Source: Straminergon stramineum (Eukaryota > Streptophyta > Bryopsida > Hypnales > Calliergonaceae). Taken from it: a stretch of 64,000 nucleotides of DNA. The first letter of the stretch is position 1. Each line of letters opens with the position of its first letter. The DNA is taken from NCBI GenBank assembly GCA_963920665.1, contig OY987264.1, positions 34,452,906 to 34,516,905 of the forward strand, written 5' to 3'. This document shows, one piece after another, positions 25,160-37,023 of this stretch. The notes beneath the pieces were generated by a model, which saw only the letters and a list, made by a program, of their open reading frames with translations, searched no databases and was not told where the DNA came from. Both the position numbers and the translations under genes were made by a program.

Positions 25160-25440
25160 TTTGAAAAATCCCTCCTGACCATACGCATGCTACCAACATC
25201 TACATTGTCAATGATCGGTCTCTGCGGGAATGCCCCATTAGATCGAAGAAATAGGATTCGAACATCCAACGTCAATTGCAAACAAAGACTCACTCTTATA
25301 TCACGAACACCTGATGGGCCTTCATATCCTAAATGGCTCAACATATGGCTTATCTTCTTGGCAAACACCAAGTTGCAAGCCTTGCACTTTACCTTACCAG
25401 TTGATGGGGTACCATACCAACCAAACCAATCCTTGCTCAT
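25150..25440 (-). pseudogene. hAT transposase N-terminus with BED-type zinc finger
   Basis: From ATG at 25440 the minus strand reads MSKDWFGWYGTPSTGKVKCK and continues with CKAC ... HMLSHLGYEG, a BED-finger pattern (aromatic residues, C-x2-C, H-x4-H-like). The frame runs to ...FSNERD at 25150, then meets element B. Joining 25150 to 11650 keeps the frame (ERD then MARSTQEDS), so this is the 5' part of the gene at 8633-11650. The last 10 bases of this piece are the right target duplication (25150-25159). Confidence 0.82.
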
Positions 25441-25756
25441 AGTGGCAAGGCACAAATTTTAATTCCGTATATTGGAATAAAATTCAAAATGTGAAAACTG
25501 GATGAACAATGTCCAAATACAATAAAAAATGAGTGCACAAAGCCTTGAAAATCAAGGCCCTCCCGTCCACTGAACTATACATTACGAAGCAAGGGATACA
25601 AAAATTGCAGCTCCTAGCCCTTGGAAATCTTAGCGTTCAGTTTTCAAGAGTGCTCTCAAATGACTTCTTTCCTATAGTTATAGTCTCCCAAATTGGCCTG
25701 ACCGTTGGAGACCATTTTTGAATCCACAGAACATGCAATCCAACATCGTTTGATTC

Positions 25757-25870
25757 CGCGGCGGACGGGAGGTCAGGCGGACAGTTGGTTTAGGGCGGAC
25801 GGGAGCTCTATTGGACAGCTAGTTTAGCATAGACGGGCAATTTAGGCGGACGGGCGGTCAGGCGGGGTAG
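25757..25870 (+). repeat. GC-rich GGACGG island 2
   Basis: Repeated ggcggacggg, aggcggacag and ggcggtcaggcgg words lie in otherwise AT-rich sequence, about 300 bp upstream of the hAT gene start. The orientation is G-rich on the + strand, opposite to the island at 29928-30230, so the two could be the inverted subterminal ends of one element holding the gene between them. The rest of 25460-26252 has no gene; an (AT)n run lies at about 26083-26098. Confidence 0.5.
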
Positions 25871-26252
25871 ATCACGTTCAATGCTTCAAGAGAGGTGGAA
25901 AATAATATGGATTTATGGATGGAATGAGGAGATTTCAGAAAATTATGGTTTTGTCAAAGGGTCTTATAATTTAAAATTTCTAGATCAGCATGAAAATAAC
26001 ACATACTTCACAAAAAGGTGTTCTTCATAAATCATAATAGCATGAATTTAAAAGAAAGAAAAACAAATGATTCATTCAAATATATATATATATATATTGA
26101 TATTTAGATATATTTAGAACTTCAAAACAAATCAAAATTCATCATGAGTACAATGAATTATTAGTAGTACTCAACCCTTATAACATTCAAGCCACACTCG
26201 GTATACTTCTATACTATTAAACATAATAAAATAAGGAAAGCGTCTCTTATAT

Positions 26253-29200
26253 TTAAGAACCACTACTCTCTCCTAAATCGTGAGATGGCCCCTCCTTAGC
26301 CAAAAGTCTTGCACTCATTCGTCGAGTATTTGGCCCAGGACTGTAGACAACACCTCCTCCGGATCTAACCTCCATGTCAACCACTGAAAACTGTCGTTTG
26401 GTTTCTGGAGAGTGGTCATCATCATCATCATCCTCTCTCTTCCATTTTGAAGTTCGCTTTGGAGACAAATCTACTTCTTCAACCTTCAAGGCCCTCAACA
26501 CAACATCCACTCGATCTACGAACACATTGACCTATTTGTCATCAGCTTTGATGGGTAACTCTATTGGTCGAAAATCGGCCAATAGAAACCCCCTCCATTT
26601 AGCTATGATGTCACCTATCCTCTTGTCAAATGCCCCAGCTACCTCCACAAATGAATGCCTTGTAGTTGTTTCCCCATGTATTTCCACAACAGCACGAGCT
26701 TTGGCAACTTCTTCCAACTTTGACAAGAAAAGGGCCCTACCAATCAAAGTGTGATTATAAGCCCCGTATTGCTCATTGAACTCTTGAGCATGCTCCACCT
26801 CTACCCAAGTGTTGTTTGGCCTTTTCTTCACTTCTTTGTCGGGAAAGCGAAAAAACTTCTTGTGTTGCACACTCCAATGGCCCCCCATGTTGCGACAAAA
26901 CAATTCACGAGCCTCGCCATCTTCAATATCCCTGGCCCGCAACTCCACCTCTCTATTGATGGTCATCCACATGAAAGGATCCATTGGCTCTCCAAACTCC
27001 TCATACAATCCATGTTGGCAATCAATTGAATCCCACGTGAGAGGTCGCCCCCAATGCAAGAAATTTTGGAACTGGTATGGCCCTTGATCAAGAGGAAGGG
27101 TCCATCGGTTGTATTCGTGGCCGGGGGGCATATCTTCCAAGATCCCAAGCATTTCATAGAACCGAGGGCTCAGAGGAGAATGGCACTCGGCACAAACCGA
27201 ACGAATGAGTGATGCTTTCATGATGCATGTCACGTGAAAAGTGTGGTGACATTGGCCCATGGTTAGGGCTCCTTCAGGGCCAAAAGGACCTTGGCAAAGG
27301 CTACAATGACTCTTCAAGATTCTTGGGGCTGGATCGCAAGCATGCACTACTGTCTTCTCTTTCTCCTTGATGTGCACTGAAAGCGTGTTGTAAGGGACCC
27401 ACCCTTCCTCTACTTCCAAGGCCCAATCGATGTGTGCAACATTGTCCTTCTTTGCGTGGTTCAACCGCTCAAACATGTCATCTATGTCCCCCCACCATGT
27501 AATTTCGGTGGAACCCCTTAGATGTTTATAATACACCTTCTTGAACCGAGCCAAAGAGTTCTCCATGGCATTGCATTCTTCATCTGACTTCATTGCCAAT
27601 TTCATAACCCCTTTCATTGTTGGAGATACTACAGAGGTTTTGTCTTGGAGTTTCTATACCCATGCCAACCATCGAGACTCTAATCCGCTCTTCGGCATGC
27701 ATTCCTCCATGCCCATGATTTTTTGAAATCAGTCCAACTCCAACTCAACAAGGATTTTCTCTTGAATTGCTTCATCTAATTTCAACTGTAGCTCTTCCAC
27801 CTCACTGCCTTTCATTTGCGTTGAAGCATCCTGCAATATACGGGAAACATTAGGAATGATGGTCCGTACTGCTTGTTCACATTTCTTGTCATTCCCAACC
27901 TCATCCAAATTCAAGATGATGGACGTCCCCACCGCTTTTGCCTTCTCAAAAGGAAGAGAGAGTTGATCGCTCTCTTGACTTTCTTCCACAAATGGAATGA
28001 TCACGGAGTCCATGGTAGGCCTACCCCTCTTCAACTCTTGTACTTCGAGCTCCAATTCTTCGATGCGCTTTCTTTGAACGACCTTGTTACAACGTTCTTG
28101 CTCCATGTTTTTCTACGACAACTGCAGCTTCATTTCCAATTCCTCACACTTCATCTTCAACCGATGAAAATCTTCCTCTAAGGCCATCAAACTTTTTAAG
28201 TTCATCACGCCACCTTCAAGAATTGGTGCCACTTTCTCGGTGAAATTGCAAAAAGCCAAGGCACCAGTCAACAATTTAGGTGCCATTTTGGAAAATTCCT
28301 CTGCCACGTTCCTAATCCAAGGAGTAATTTCAGCTACCATTTGAGCTGAAGTTCTCAATCTGTATGCGGTTTGCGAAATAGTATCCCAGCCCCCTTTCCT
28401 TGCAAGCTGATTAGAGTTGCTTGCCTCATTTTCGGGATTAGAATCAAGATGTTGTTCTTCTAGTACTCGCCAATGACTACAACATTCTAATAGCTTTTCC
28501 AATTGATTAGCAGTGGGTATGGAACAAAGAATCTCCAATTGCGCCGAGCTTAAAGTTGCCAAATGTGGATGCCCTCCAGTTCTTGCGCTTAATATTTGTC
28601 TTGGGCTCAACCTTCGACTCGGGCTTACATTTTGATGCGGACTCAACATTCAAATTGGGCTCAATGTTTGGCTTCACCTTGGCGTCGTTGGGAGCTGAGG
28701 AATCGGAGTTGCATATTCCACCAAGCTCTCAAGAGCTTTACTATCTATATAACCCTGAATTCTAGCATTGGTCCTTGCAAGTTGGTCCTCATTGACCTCT
28801 CCATCTAGCGAAAAAGGTGAACCACGTTCTTCCACCAGTGTTTCCTTATTTGCAGCCATGTCTAGACCACCCAAGGTTGTTTCATTCGTTGTAGTTTCCT
28901 TGCTTGGAGCCATGCTTTGTTCATCCAATGTTATCACATTCGGTGTGGATGTGAAGCACGTTGGAGGAGTTGCAAAAACCTCTCCGTCGACACCTTCCAA
29001 GGAGACATTGCTCACTTCCGTGCAAGGTTGTGCCACTTCTACGGGCCTTAATTGTACTGCATCACCTAAAACCTCAGAGACATTTATTGTACGCGTTGTA
29101 GTATTTTTTAATACTTTTGGGGTCTTCGTTGGTTCACTTGGTTCTGCCTGAGAATTGTACAGATCAGAAATGTCTTTTTGATTGGGTTGCAGTAAAAGTG

Positions 29201-29645
29201 GAGAATCCAACTTGGATGGATAAGTGCTCCAATCTACCTTGCGGTTTAAAATGAGTTCTGCATACACCATGGACGCCACACTGTAATTTATGCATCCCTT
29301 ATTCCTTGGCTTGTCCCCAAATAGCGTCTGCCACACCTCCTCCAATCGATGCACAAAATGCTTATTGTTGCAATTACGTGGCTTACAACAAAAACCATGT
29401 GTATGCACCACATGGCAATCCCGAGGCCACAACTTGTCAATGTGGTACATTTTAACATACTTCTTGCATGTTTTGAAGGTCCAATATTCCCCTTCCTCCT
29501 CCTCCCAACCGCTCTCTGCTTTGATGTTTGGGTCATCTAAAATCTCATAGTAAAGCCCATAAGGGGCCCCCTTCGCTTTAGTCCCTTTCTTTTTTTCACC
29601 TCCTAAAGTCCTCTCGTCGTTGGTAGGAACACTTTGATCCGCCAT
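26253..29645 (-). pseudogene. Unknown transposon gene with coiled coil and RING-like finger
   Basis: One frame is followed on the minus strand from ATG at 29645 (MADQSVPTNDERTLGG) to 26253, about 1,130 codons, intronless, with TGA at 28674, 28650 and about 27729, and TAG at about 28113, 27650 and 26532. The N-terminal domain has WTFKTCKKYVKMYHIDKLWP and a Cys/His cluster (HTHGFCCKPRNCNNKHFVH). Repeated SPxR words, a long coiled coil (ELELEVQELKRG region) and a RING-like cluster follow (CSLCQGPFGPEG, then MGQCHHTFHVTC, then CAEC). The C-terminus is acidic with SPKRTSKWKRE (possible NLS). The gene at 34337 shares the N-terminal domain. I do not recognise the family. Two copies and uninterrupted coding over kilobases suggest a mobile-element gene, perhaps with ubiquitin-ligase-like or DNA-binding activity. 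That function is speculative. Confidence 0.6.
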
Positions 29646-29927
29646 GATAGATGATTTGAATTTTTGAGCCCTTCGAAAAATAGTACCACGGCATGTGAGT
29701 ACCATGAGATGTGTATAAATAAGTAACAACATAAATCAGCAATAGTAACAAAAGCTCAAGGACCCCCACTCTCCACCCTATAGGAGCAACTGACACATAA
29801 AGCAACAGTAGCACATCCAACTTGGCGCCGAAGGAGAGTAGAAGTGAGCAAATGAGGAGGCTGTCCCCCAATATACCCATCTGCCACCAAACCTAAAAAA
29901 CATCTGCCTTGAAGAGGACCCGAACTT

Positions 29928-30230
29928 GTCGTCCGCCGCAGCGGATGCCCGGCGACCGCTGGGATTGGCATACAGGCAACTATCCGTTTGCTCTAGACCG
30001 CGACCGGACCTCCCCTTTGCCAATCCCGACTACGAGCCGCTCCCGGACCATCTTGTTCGCTCAGGCCGTCCGCCATCCCTGACTGACCCCGCACTTGGCC
30101 ATCCGCCATCGCCGACCAACCCCACACTTGGCCGTCCGCTCAAGCCATCCGCCATCGCCGACCGACCAAACACAAGACTGTTCACCTCGCTGGGGACCCC
30201 ACTTGACCTCAGTCCGCCGACAATCCTAAA
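29928..30230 (-). repeat. GC-rich GGACGG island 3
   Basis: Repeats of gaccaaccccacacttggccgt-like units with ccgtccgc words. C-rich on the + strand. It lies just upstream of the 29645 gene start, so it may be a promoter-proximal or subterminal region of that element. Confidence 0.5.
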
Positions 30231-30236
30231 GCATTG

Positions 30237-33200
30237 AATTTTGAGAAGGATAGATTCATGTACCAAAAAAACCTCTTCAATGCTAGAAGTATCCAATGTA
30301 GTATTAATTTAAGAAAAGGTAATTCTAGATATTCCTTCCCACATTTAAACATGCTCTCCAAACCCTATACCCTAAACCCTAAACCCTCAGTCTTAGCACA
30401 TTATATTCTATTTTTTGGTATTATAAAGGAAATGGTGTTGGCACCTCTTTTGATATACATTTGATGTTTATAAAAGGGTTGGCCTTTTATAAATATTTGT
30501 TACTATTTAATGTCCAATGTTTTTATATGGATATTTTATAGGTATCTTCTATAGTGGGTTATGTTTTCTACACTTACCAAAGGATTTATTGTTAAGCCCC
30601 TCCCATCCCTCCCGTAAGTCTTAGTTTCCTGAGGATTATTTCTTTTTCTTTTAATTAGCCATGGGGTTTTTTTACACTTTGACACCATTATATGCAATAT
30701 GGGACTTTTTCTTTCGGTGGGTCTATATTCTTAATTAATTCTAGCCATGGACAAGTGATTGGTATCACCTGGCTGTTTCTCAACCATACGACAATTTTTT
30801 ACACTTGGTTGTAGGTCAGGAAATTATTAGAAGCTTCCATGCTTAAATGGAATTTGACACTTGTCAAAATTGACTTGACTAGTGTCTTTTGCTTCATTGG
30901 TTGTCATTATAGGTTTGCCTGGCACATCATAGGGGGTACTATGCTAGTACTGTGATGGATGGCTAAAAGTGGTCCTTAAAAAATCCTTGGATTATGGAGA
31001 GTTGATTTTTCCTAATTCGAGGGTTCCTTCTAGTACAAGTTTGACTGACTTGGCTAATTTTTTATTCCTAGACACCAAGTCATTAATTCTTGGGGCCTAT
31101 GGGTGGTTGGGATCCAAGGCATGTTTTTTTGGAGACCACGACATGGACTTGACCTAACATTAATTAAACATTGCTATGGCCAATATATAAGGGATTGAAA
31201 CTACCCTTGAGCCTTCACAATTTCATATTGTTGGCTTTTACAAGGTGTTGGAAGTGACTACGGTTGGTGGGAGTGAGGTCCAGGATGGTGTCTACACAGG
31301 TCATCTATGGAGCACAATGTGTTAGGCTTTGATTTGTATTTTGTTGTTCATTTTCTTTTGTGTAGTTTTGAGCTTTGCTTGTTGATTTTTCTTTTGTGAT
31401 TGGTATAACTTGTTGTTGTGGGCTGAAGACACCTTGTCTACGACTTACTAACATTCCGATGTTTGGTTTGTCATGGGGACAGGTGAGGTCCACAACCTCT
31501 TTGGTTAAATCTTTATGGCGGCTCTTTCCATAAGACCTTGGCAACAAATTCTTTTGGGTGGTTCTAAATCACTTTAATATTACTTGATTTAGTTCCTAGC
31601 TTGAGTGGTCTCTAGTGATTTGATATTTTCTACCTATTGGTAGTATACCATAAAAAGATCTTGTCATGATCTTTATTTGGTTTTATGTACTTTAAACTTC
31701 TTTTCATAAGTTTATTGAGAAGATGTGGGGATAATTTGATGGACATGATAGTTGGGTGGCTGAATATGAGTATTCTCTTTTGGCTTTGTACTATTTTTTG
31801 TTCTATGAGGTTCTTTTTTGGATTATGATTGGTTTGTTATTTATAGGAAAGGCCCTATTTAGGGATGTCCCTCCCACCCACTCGAGTTGCCAAAAAAATC
31901 AGAATTATACAACCCTCAATTGTACATACTGAATTTACAGCATTGCATGAATTTTCAACATTATTGATGCGATGTGTGGAATATGTTTTACCTATGAGGC
32001 TATGATTCCTTTGTAGTTTGGAATGCAACCATGACAATATAATGTAGATGTAGACCTTACTTAGTTTGTCAATTGTCATGTACTTGTGTTAGTATGTTAC
32101 TCATGTAGATTTCAATTTTTCTTAAGATTTAGCACCTAAATTATCTCTTTATTATGAGCCATTAAATAAATGTGGATCATTCAATTATAACTTGGAGTGT
32201 GTCTTCAATTTTTGTTGTTGAATGTATCCATAGTTTAGAACATCAATATGAATATACTAAAAGAAATTATATTATTTCATTATTCTATTATGACATTTAT
32301 CAAATGTATAGGATGGTGCTAAAATGATTCAAGCATTTTAATGTAATGTGAAATGTTGTGGACAAGATTAAAGTAAACAATTATGCAACAAAATGAATTG
32401 AAAATTCATATCATACACACTTTGACACTTATACCTATGTATACTTGTATGCATCCTAAATTGTAAACCAATCATAAATTGATCACAACCCAAAAATATT
32501 AGAGCTTAGGTAATGTACAATGTGATTGACCTTCAAATATGATGAGTCTTCAATTACAAGAAATTAAAAATGGTCATACTTCAATGATTACAAGTGTGTT
32601 CCATCTCAAAACTTTTTTGCTAATAATAATATAGAGAGGTTCGTAATATCATATCTTTTAAATTATAAATTTACATTATTTATTGAATTGCTTATATAGT
32701 TATGTAGGCCTAGGATTTTGTAAAATCTTGAACCCCTAAAGCCTTTATGCTTTTTTTCCCATCAAATATCACTCAAAACTGCCATTTCGAATGCAAAGAG
32801 ATAAAAATCTTAAAAATTGATTTTTGGGCATATTTAACCATAGGAATTTATACTAGACTAGTATAAAAGTTAATTGAGTTATCTTGTCATCTTGAAAACT
32901 TTGAGTACATACATTGCATGGTATTTGCATTTAAAGTAAGCCCCCAATTTTTTTTCTTCCATCTTGCCATACTAGATTGTTGGGCTTTTCATTTTCTTCA
33001 CTTTAGATTTTTGGCACTAGTGAATTTCATTTTAGAATAACTTGTGTTGAAAAATTTAACTCTTAAGTGAAGACTGAAGAATCTTGAACCAAAAATTTAG
33101 AAATAAATCATTTAATTGAGATCACATATCATAAGAGTCTCGTATAAGAGTGTAGGGCCTTTGGGACTTTAGGAATAAATTATTTTCCTTGAAAGGCATG

Positions 33201-33500
33201 AAAAAGAATAATAAATTGAACCCTGAAGGCTTTTGTTACAATCTTAACATCAAATTTCTTTTGCTATTAGTCAAAAAGTATTGTTGACATCACAAACTTG
33301 TACAAAAGCACCAATGTAAAACAAAATTTCTTTACACACTAATTTGAATTCTTTATTTACAAATCAAATGATTTTCCAAACAAGAGACTTTGGGATGTCA
33401 CTTTTGATAGTTGTATCAATTTAAGACCTCATGACATAACATATTAAAAATAATTTCTCTACTTTTCTTAATTCACCATGTAATACAATCTCTTCTTGTT
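30237..33500. other. AT-rich gene-free stretch
   Basis: No frame with convincing coding character on either strand. A short telomere-like tract (ccctaaaccctaaaccctc) is at about 30368-30390. The part from about 32690 to 33070 is a repeat (separate entry). The rest looks like decayed intergenic or transposon 3' sequence. Confidence 0.6.
32690..33070 (+). repeat. Repeat that is an empty-site paralogue of the element C insertion locus
   Basis: This sequence aligns with 35830-36041 joined to 48700-48850. Shared landmarks in order are the (c)ctttatgcttttt / ggcttttttccatc word, tttgggcat / tttggcatg, then acattgcatggtatttgcat against agattgtaagatatttgcat, and finally gactagattttt-like words. Element C interrupts the second copy exactly at the atattt word. 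The alignment is by eye and divergent. Confidence 0.55.
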
Positions 33501-33502
33501 GC

Positions 33503-33930
33503 CCCGTCCGTCCACCCATCTCCACAAAGTTCAAAACACCTCTCCCACTAGTCCGCCCAACCACCAATTCAGAAATTGAAAAACTCCTCTCTCCTGCAGT
33601 CCCGCCCACCTCTCCCCTCCCACGTTCCTCTCCGTCCGCCCGTTATAAAAGAAACATGAATTCCCAAAGTCAAAAACGCCTCCCTCCCTCCCTCGGTCCC
33701 ACGCTCCCTCCCACACTCCTCTCTGTCCGCTCGTCCGCCTGTCCGCAATCCCCATCTGCATTTCTCATCCGCGTTCGCGCTGCTCCATCCACTACTTGTT
33801 GGTGACTGTGCGATCCAGCGGACGGCGATTTCAGACCGCCCGATCTGCCCGTCCGCTTGCGTGCCATCCGATGCGGACGGCAACGTCCGCATACCCTAAA
33901 GCGCTGACCGCGTAAATGGCGGCACGGTCG
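33503..33930 (-). repeat. GC-rich GGACGG island 4
   Basis: Dense ccgtccg, ctccctccc and tccgcccg words, C-rich on the + strand. It includes two related blocks (33503-33640 and 33660-33800) with cacctctccc / cgttcctctccgtccgcc resemblance. It precedes the pseudogene at 34337 by about 400 bp. Confidence 0.5.
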
Positions 33931-34336
33931 GCTCATTTCTTCACAATCGTTTCCCTTCCGGAGTGGGTGATCTAGTGCCTTTGGGAATCTGCGCGCCCCT
34001 TTCGGCTTGGTGCATGAATGATTGTGTTCGTATTAACTTTTTTTTATCACATATTGGTTTGAGTGATTAGGGGGCTACCCCAACTTATAAATCTTTAATT
34101 TTACGGATTTCATTTGAGTGTTCTTAATTACTTGAACCGTGTTTGAGTTGATTGGGTTGTCAGAAACTCAAGGTGTTGAAGTTCACGGTTGATTTGGTTG
34201 TCAGTTATAGTAGGTGCAATTTGTTTTAATCCAAATTCTTACTTTTCATTGGGTACATTTAGCTAAAACGGGCGGAAATTGCATTTAAACTTTGTAATCT
34301 TTTTGGTTCATTATTAATTGAGGTTTGGAGGTTATC

Positions 34337-35428
34337 ATGTTGCGCAGAAGTGGTGGAGGAAGTAAGAAGGGGAAATCACAAAAGATCAATTGGAAAGATT
34401 TGGGAGATGTAACTTGCGTTGCGGAGAAGGGATGGGAAAAGGAGCCCAAGAAAGTATGGGATTGCACAACATGCAAGAAGTACGTCAAAATGATGCACCT
34501 CTCCAAACTATGGTCACATGATTACGCACAGGTGCAAGTTCGTTGTTGGGAAGGACAAATGTCCACATGTAAGAGCGAACACTTTGTTCATTGATACGAG
34601 GAGATAACATCTGCATCAGGTTTACCAAGCTCCAAACCAAACGTCATGAACTATTCGATCATGGCTATGATTTGGGCGGAGATAGTACTCCATAAAGAAG
34701 TAGATTGGTGCATGGTTGTAGGGCGCAATGTTAAGAATTTAACTCATGAGGAAGCCATAATTCCTACTAACTGGGTTGGACCAAGCGATTGCATGCCAGA
34801 GTGGTCCAATTGAGGCTATGGAAGACTTCCTTCGGTCGTCTTGAAGGATGCTGAAGATGATTGGTCAAATGAAGATGATGTTGATGATGATCCAGCACCC
34901 ATGACATTTGGTGAGAGACACGAATGTTGAGAAGATCGGGAAGACATTGAGTACCCACAACAAATGCAAGAGGCCATGTGTCGAAGCGTAGAAGACCGGG
35001 GTCGACAACATGATGGGTCCTACTACTGTGACTATAATGCACGTGGATCACGAGATAGGACAGGTGGTTCAGATTATGGTAACACCTCCCGAGTTGACTC
35101 TCCAAGTATAGGAAGAAGCCATGGCACGACACACTATGATGGTTCTAGCCAAGGAGGCTCTCAATACTACTATGGTGGATCGACTACACATGGTTCTTAT
35201 GGGCATCAAGGAGGCCCTTATTATGGTGGATCAAGTGAAAGAGGGTCTAGGGAAAGTGCTCTAATTCCTCCTCCAACCTTTGGAGGTCCTTTTTTTGGAA
35301 ATGAATGTGGACAAGGAGGTGCATCAAGTGGATATGGTTACAACTATGGGGGTGGACCATATGTTGGGGTACATCCTTCAAGCCAAAATGAAAACAAGGA
35401 TTTTGATTCCAATTCTGATTCCGAGTAA
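34337..35428 (+). pseudogene. Decayed relative of the 29645 gene with Gly/Ser/Tyr-rich tail
   Basis: It starts MLRRSGGGSKKGKSQ and shares with the gene at 29645 the blocks CTTCKKYVKM / CKKYVKMYH, KLWSHDY / KLWPRDC, the EHFVH / KHFVH cluster, MNYSIMAMIWAEIVLHKEVDW / INYSVASMVYAELILNRKVDW and an acidic region. TGA codons (after FVH at about 34595 and after HEC at about 34930) and a stop near 34810 break the frame. The C-terminal part (34964-35428) is a low-complexity Gly/Ser/Tyr/Gln-rich tail with GSQYYYGGST-like repeats, absent from the 29645 gene. Function unknown. Confidence 0.6.
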
Positions 35429-35639
35429 AGTAGTTAAGTAGAGTATGGTATTCTAGTCATCTTATGTTTGTTTTCGTGTATGGTTCACTCATTGTAATGT
35501 ATATAGACAATAGAGTGCGGCAAATATAGTACAATGCTCTCGACGAGTTGTAATCACCTTTTTTGTGATTTTGATAGAAATACATTGTATTTTTATATTT
35601 TAATAAAGCGATATTTATGTCACGTAATTTATAGGATTT

Positions 35640-36041
35640 AATACCATTGATGTATGACTATGGGTTAATGGGTATTCGTGAAAATGGAAAATGTATTGGA
35701 CCACTTTCTACAATATTTTCATTCCAATCATTCAATGTGAATAGGTGAATTGCAAATGCAAAGGATGTCCCAAATATACAATAGAGGTTTGTAGAATAGC
35801 GAGAACCACCATTTTAGTTCCATTTGCTATTAAAAATTGAATTGTAAACCCTAGAAGTCCGAAGGCTTTTTTCCATCCAAGACCATTTAGTGATTTAGAA
35901 TTGCCATTTCAATTACAAAGAACTAGAAAATGTAGGAACAATGTTTTTGGCATGTCGGATTGTATGACTTTGTACTATAGCAATTTATGAACGTGTAGAA
36001 GCAATTTCAAAAACTTAACACACATAGATTGTAAGATATTT
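35640..36041 (+). repeat. Left half of the repeat split by element C
   Basis: Continues at 48690 after element C; paralogous to 32690-33070. No gene is seen in 35430-36031. The last ten bases (36032-36041) are the target duplication TAAGATATTT. Confidence 0.55.
36032..36041. repeat. Left target-site duplication of element C
   Basis: TAAGATATTT, identical to 48690-48699. Chance matches extend it by one or two bases on each side, but 10 bp fits the ends of copy B. Confidence 0.9.
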
Positions 36042-36110
36042 GGGGAATGTTGGTACGCGAGCGTGGAGCGTGGAGCATAGAGCGTGGAGCGGGGAAAAGC
36101 GAGCGGGGAG
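36042..36110. repeat. Left terminal inverted repeat, copy C
   Basis: ggggaatgttggtacgcgag, then tandem gcgtggagc units and agcggggag. Inverted partner 48631-48689. The stretch 36111-37023 holds no gene apart from the subterminal motif at 36138. Confidence 0.85.
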
Positions 36111-36137
36111 TAAAAACTTTATGTAAAAACAATGAAG

Positions 36138-36150
36138 CCTATAACCGTGG
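36138..36150 (-). promoter_or_regulatory. Subterminal motif CCTATAACCGTGG, copy C left
   Basis: Outward-pointing CCACGGTTATAGG. A second, related cctaaaaccgtgg follows at about 36161-36173, so the motif is duplicated here. Confidence 0.6.
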
Positions 36151-37023
36151 TTTTAGGGGTCCTAAAACCGTGGATTTAATTTGTGTCAAAATTTTAGTCT
36201 CTAAAATTTAAGTATCCCACATTGACCTATAACTGTGAAATTTCAAAGGGTCTAGTCTTTGAAGCGAAGAGGTGACCTCGTCAATTTGAGGACATGATGT
36301 AAGCATAATAGTTGCAGAAGAGGATGCACAATTACATATTTATTACTTGAATAAATTAGCATACACATGTTCAAGATATCAATTGTATACTATACATCTT
36401 CATATCAATGGATTCATAACAATGTCCATGATTCAAGCATTCTATAGACATACATCAAATCATATTTTGAAAAGGGGAACACATTGAAGCCCTTATATTC
36501 AAGGATTCTAAATTTTATTCATAATCAAAATCAATCGGGGTACAAATGTTTATATTTAATTGGAAGCCCTCTAAGTTTAGGAATTTGTGTAGGGTCAGAA
36601 ATTCCTAAGGAAAATATTAGAAAGTGCCCACGAGCTCACCATGTACTAGACACTCACCGTGCATTCTCTACAACATATGACATATTCATTCTACAGGGCA
36701 CCATTGAAGTAATAGTCTCCTTGCCTTTTCATCACAAAGCCATTTTGATAACCATGTCATTGTCTGTTTATGAAAGGGCAGGGAGTTTAGAAATTCAAGA
36801 GTGTCAGTACATAAATTAGTGACATAGTGAAGAAAATGCACGATGAGTGTCTAAAACATGGTGTTCTTGGTTCATAGTAATCCTACTAGAATTACATGTT
36901 GGAAACACAATCTCATTTAGAGACTACGACATGGAAATCGTAACGAAGTCAAGATTTGATAGAAATGAAAAACCAAAATCTCCAAATTGTGCACTACCAT
37001 CATGTGGGAGAAACACAAGAGTA

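Noticed and set aside
33421..33936. Several Arg/Gly-rich frames on the - strand
   Set aside because: GC-rich repeat words (GGACGG island) give open frames in several phases; none is conserved in the other islands.
29645..34337. One element running from the island at 30 kb to the gene at 34.3 kb
   Set aside because: I could not find matching terminal repeats or duplications; the islands at 30.0 and 33.6 kb are both C-rich in the same orientation, so they do not form an inverted pair.
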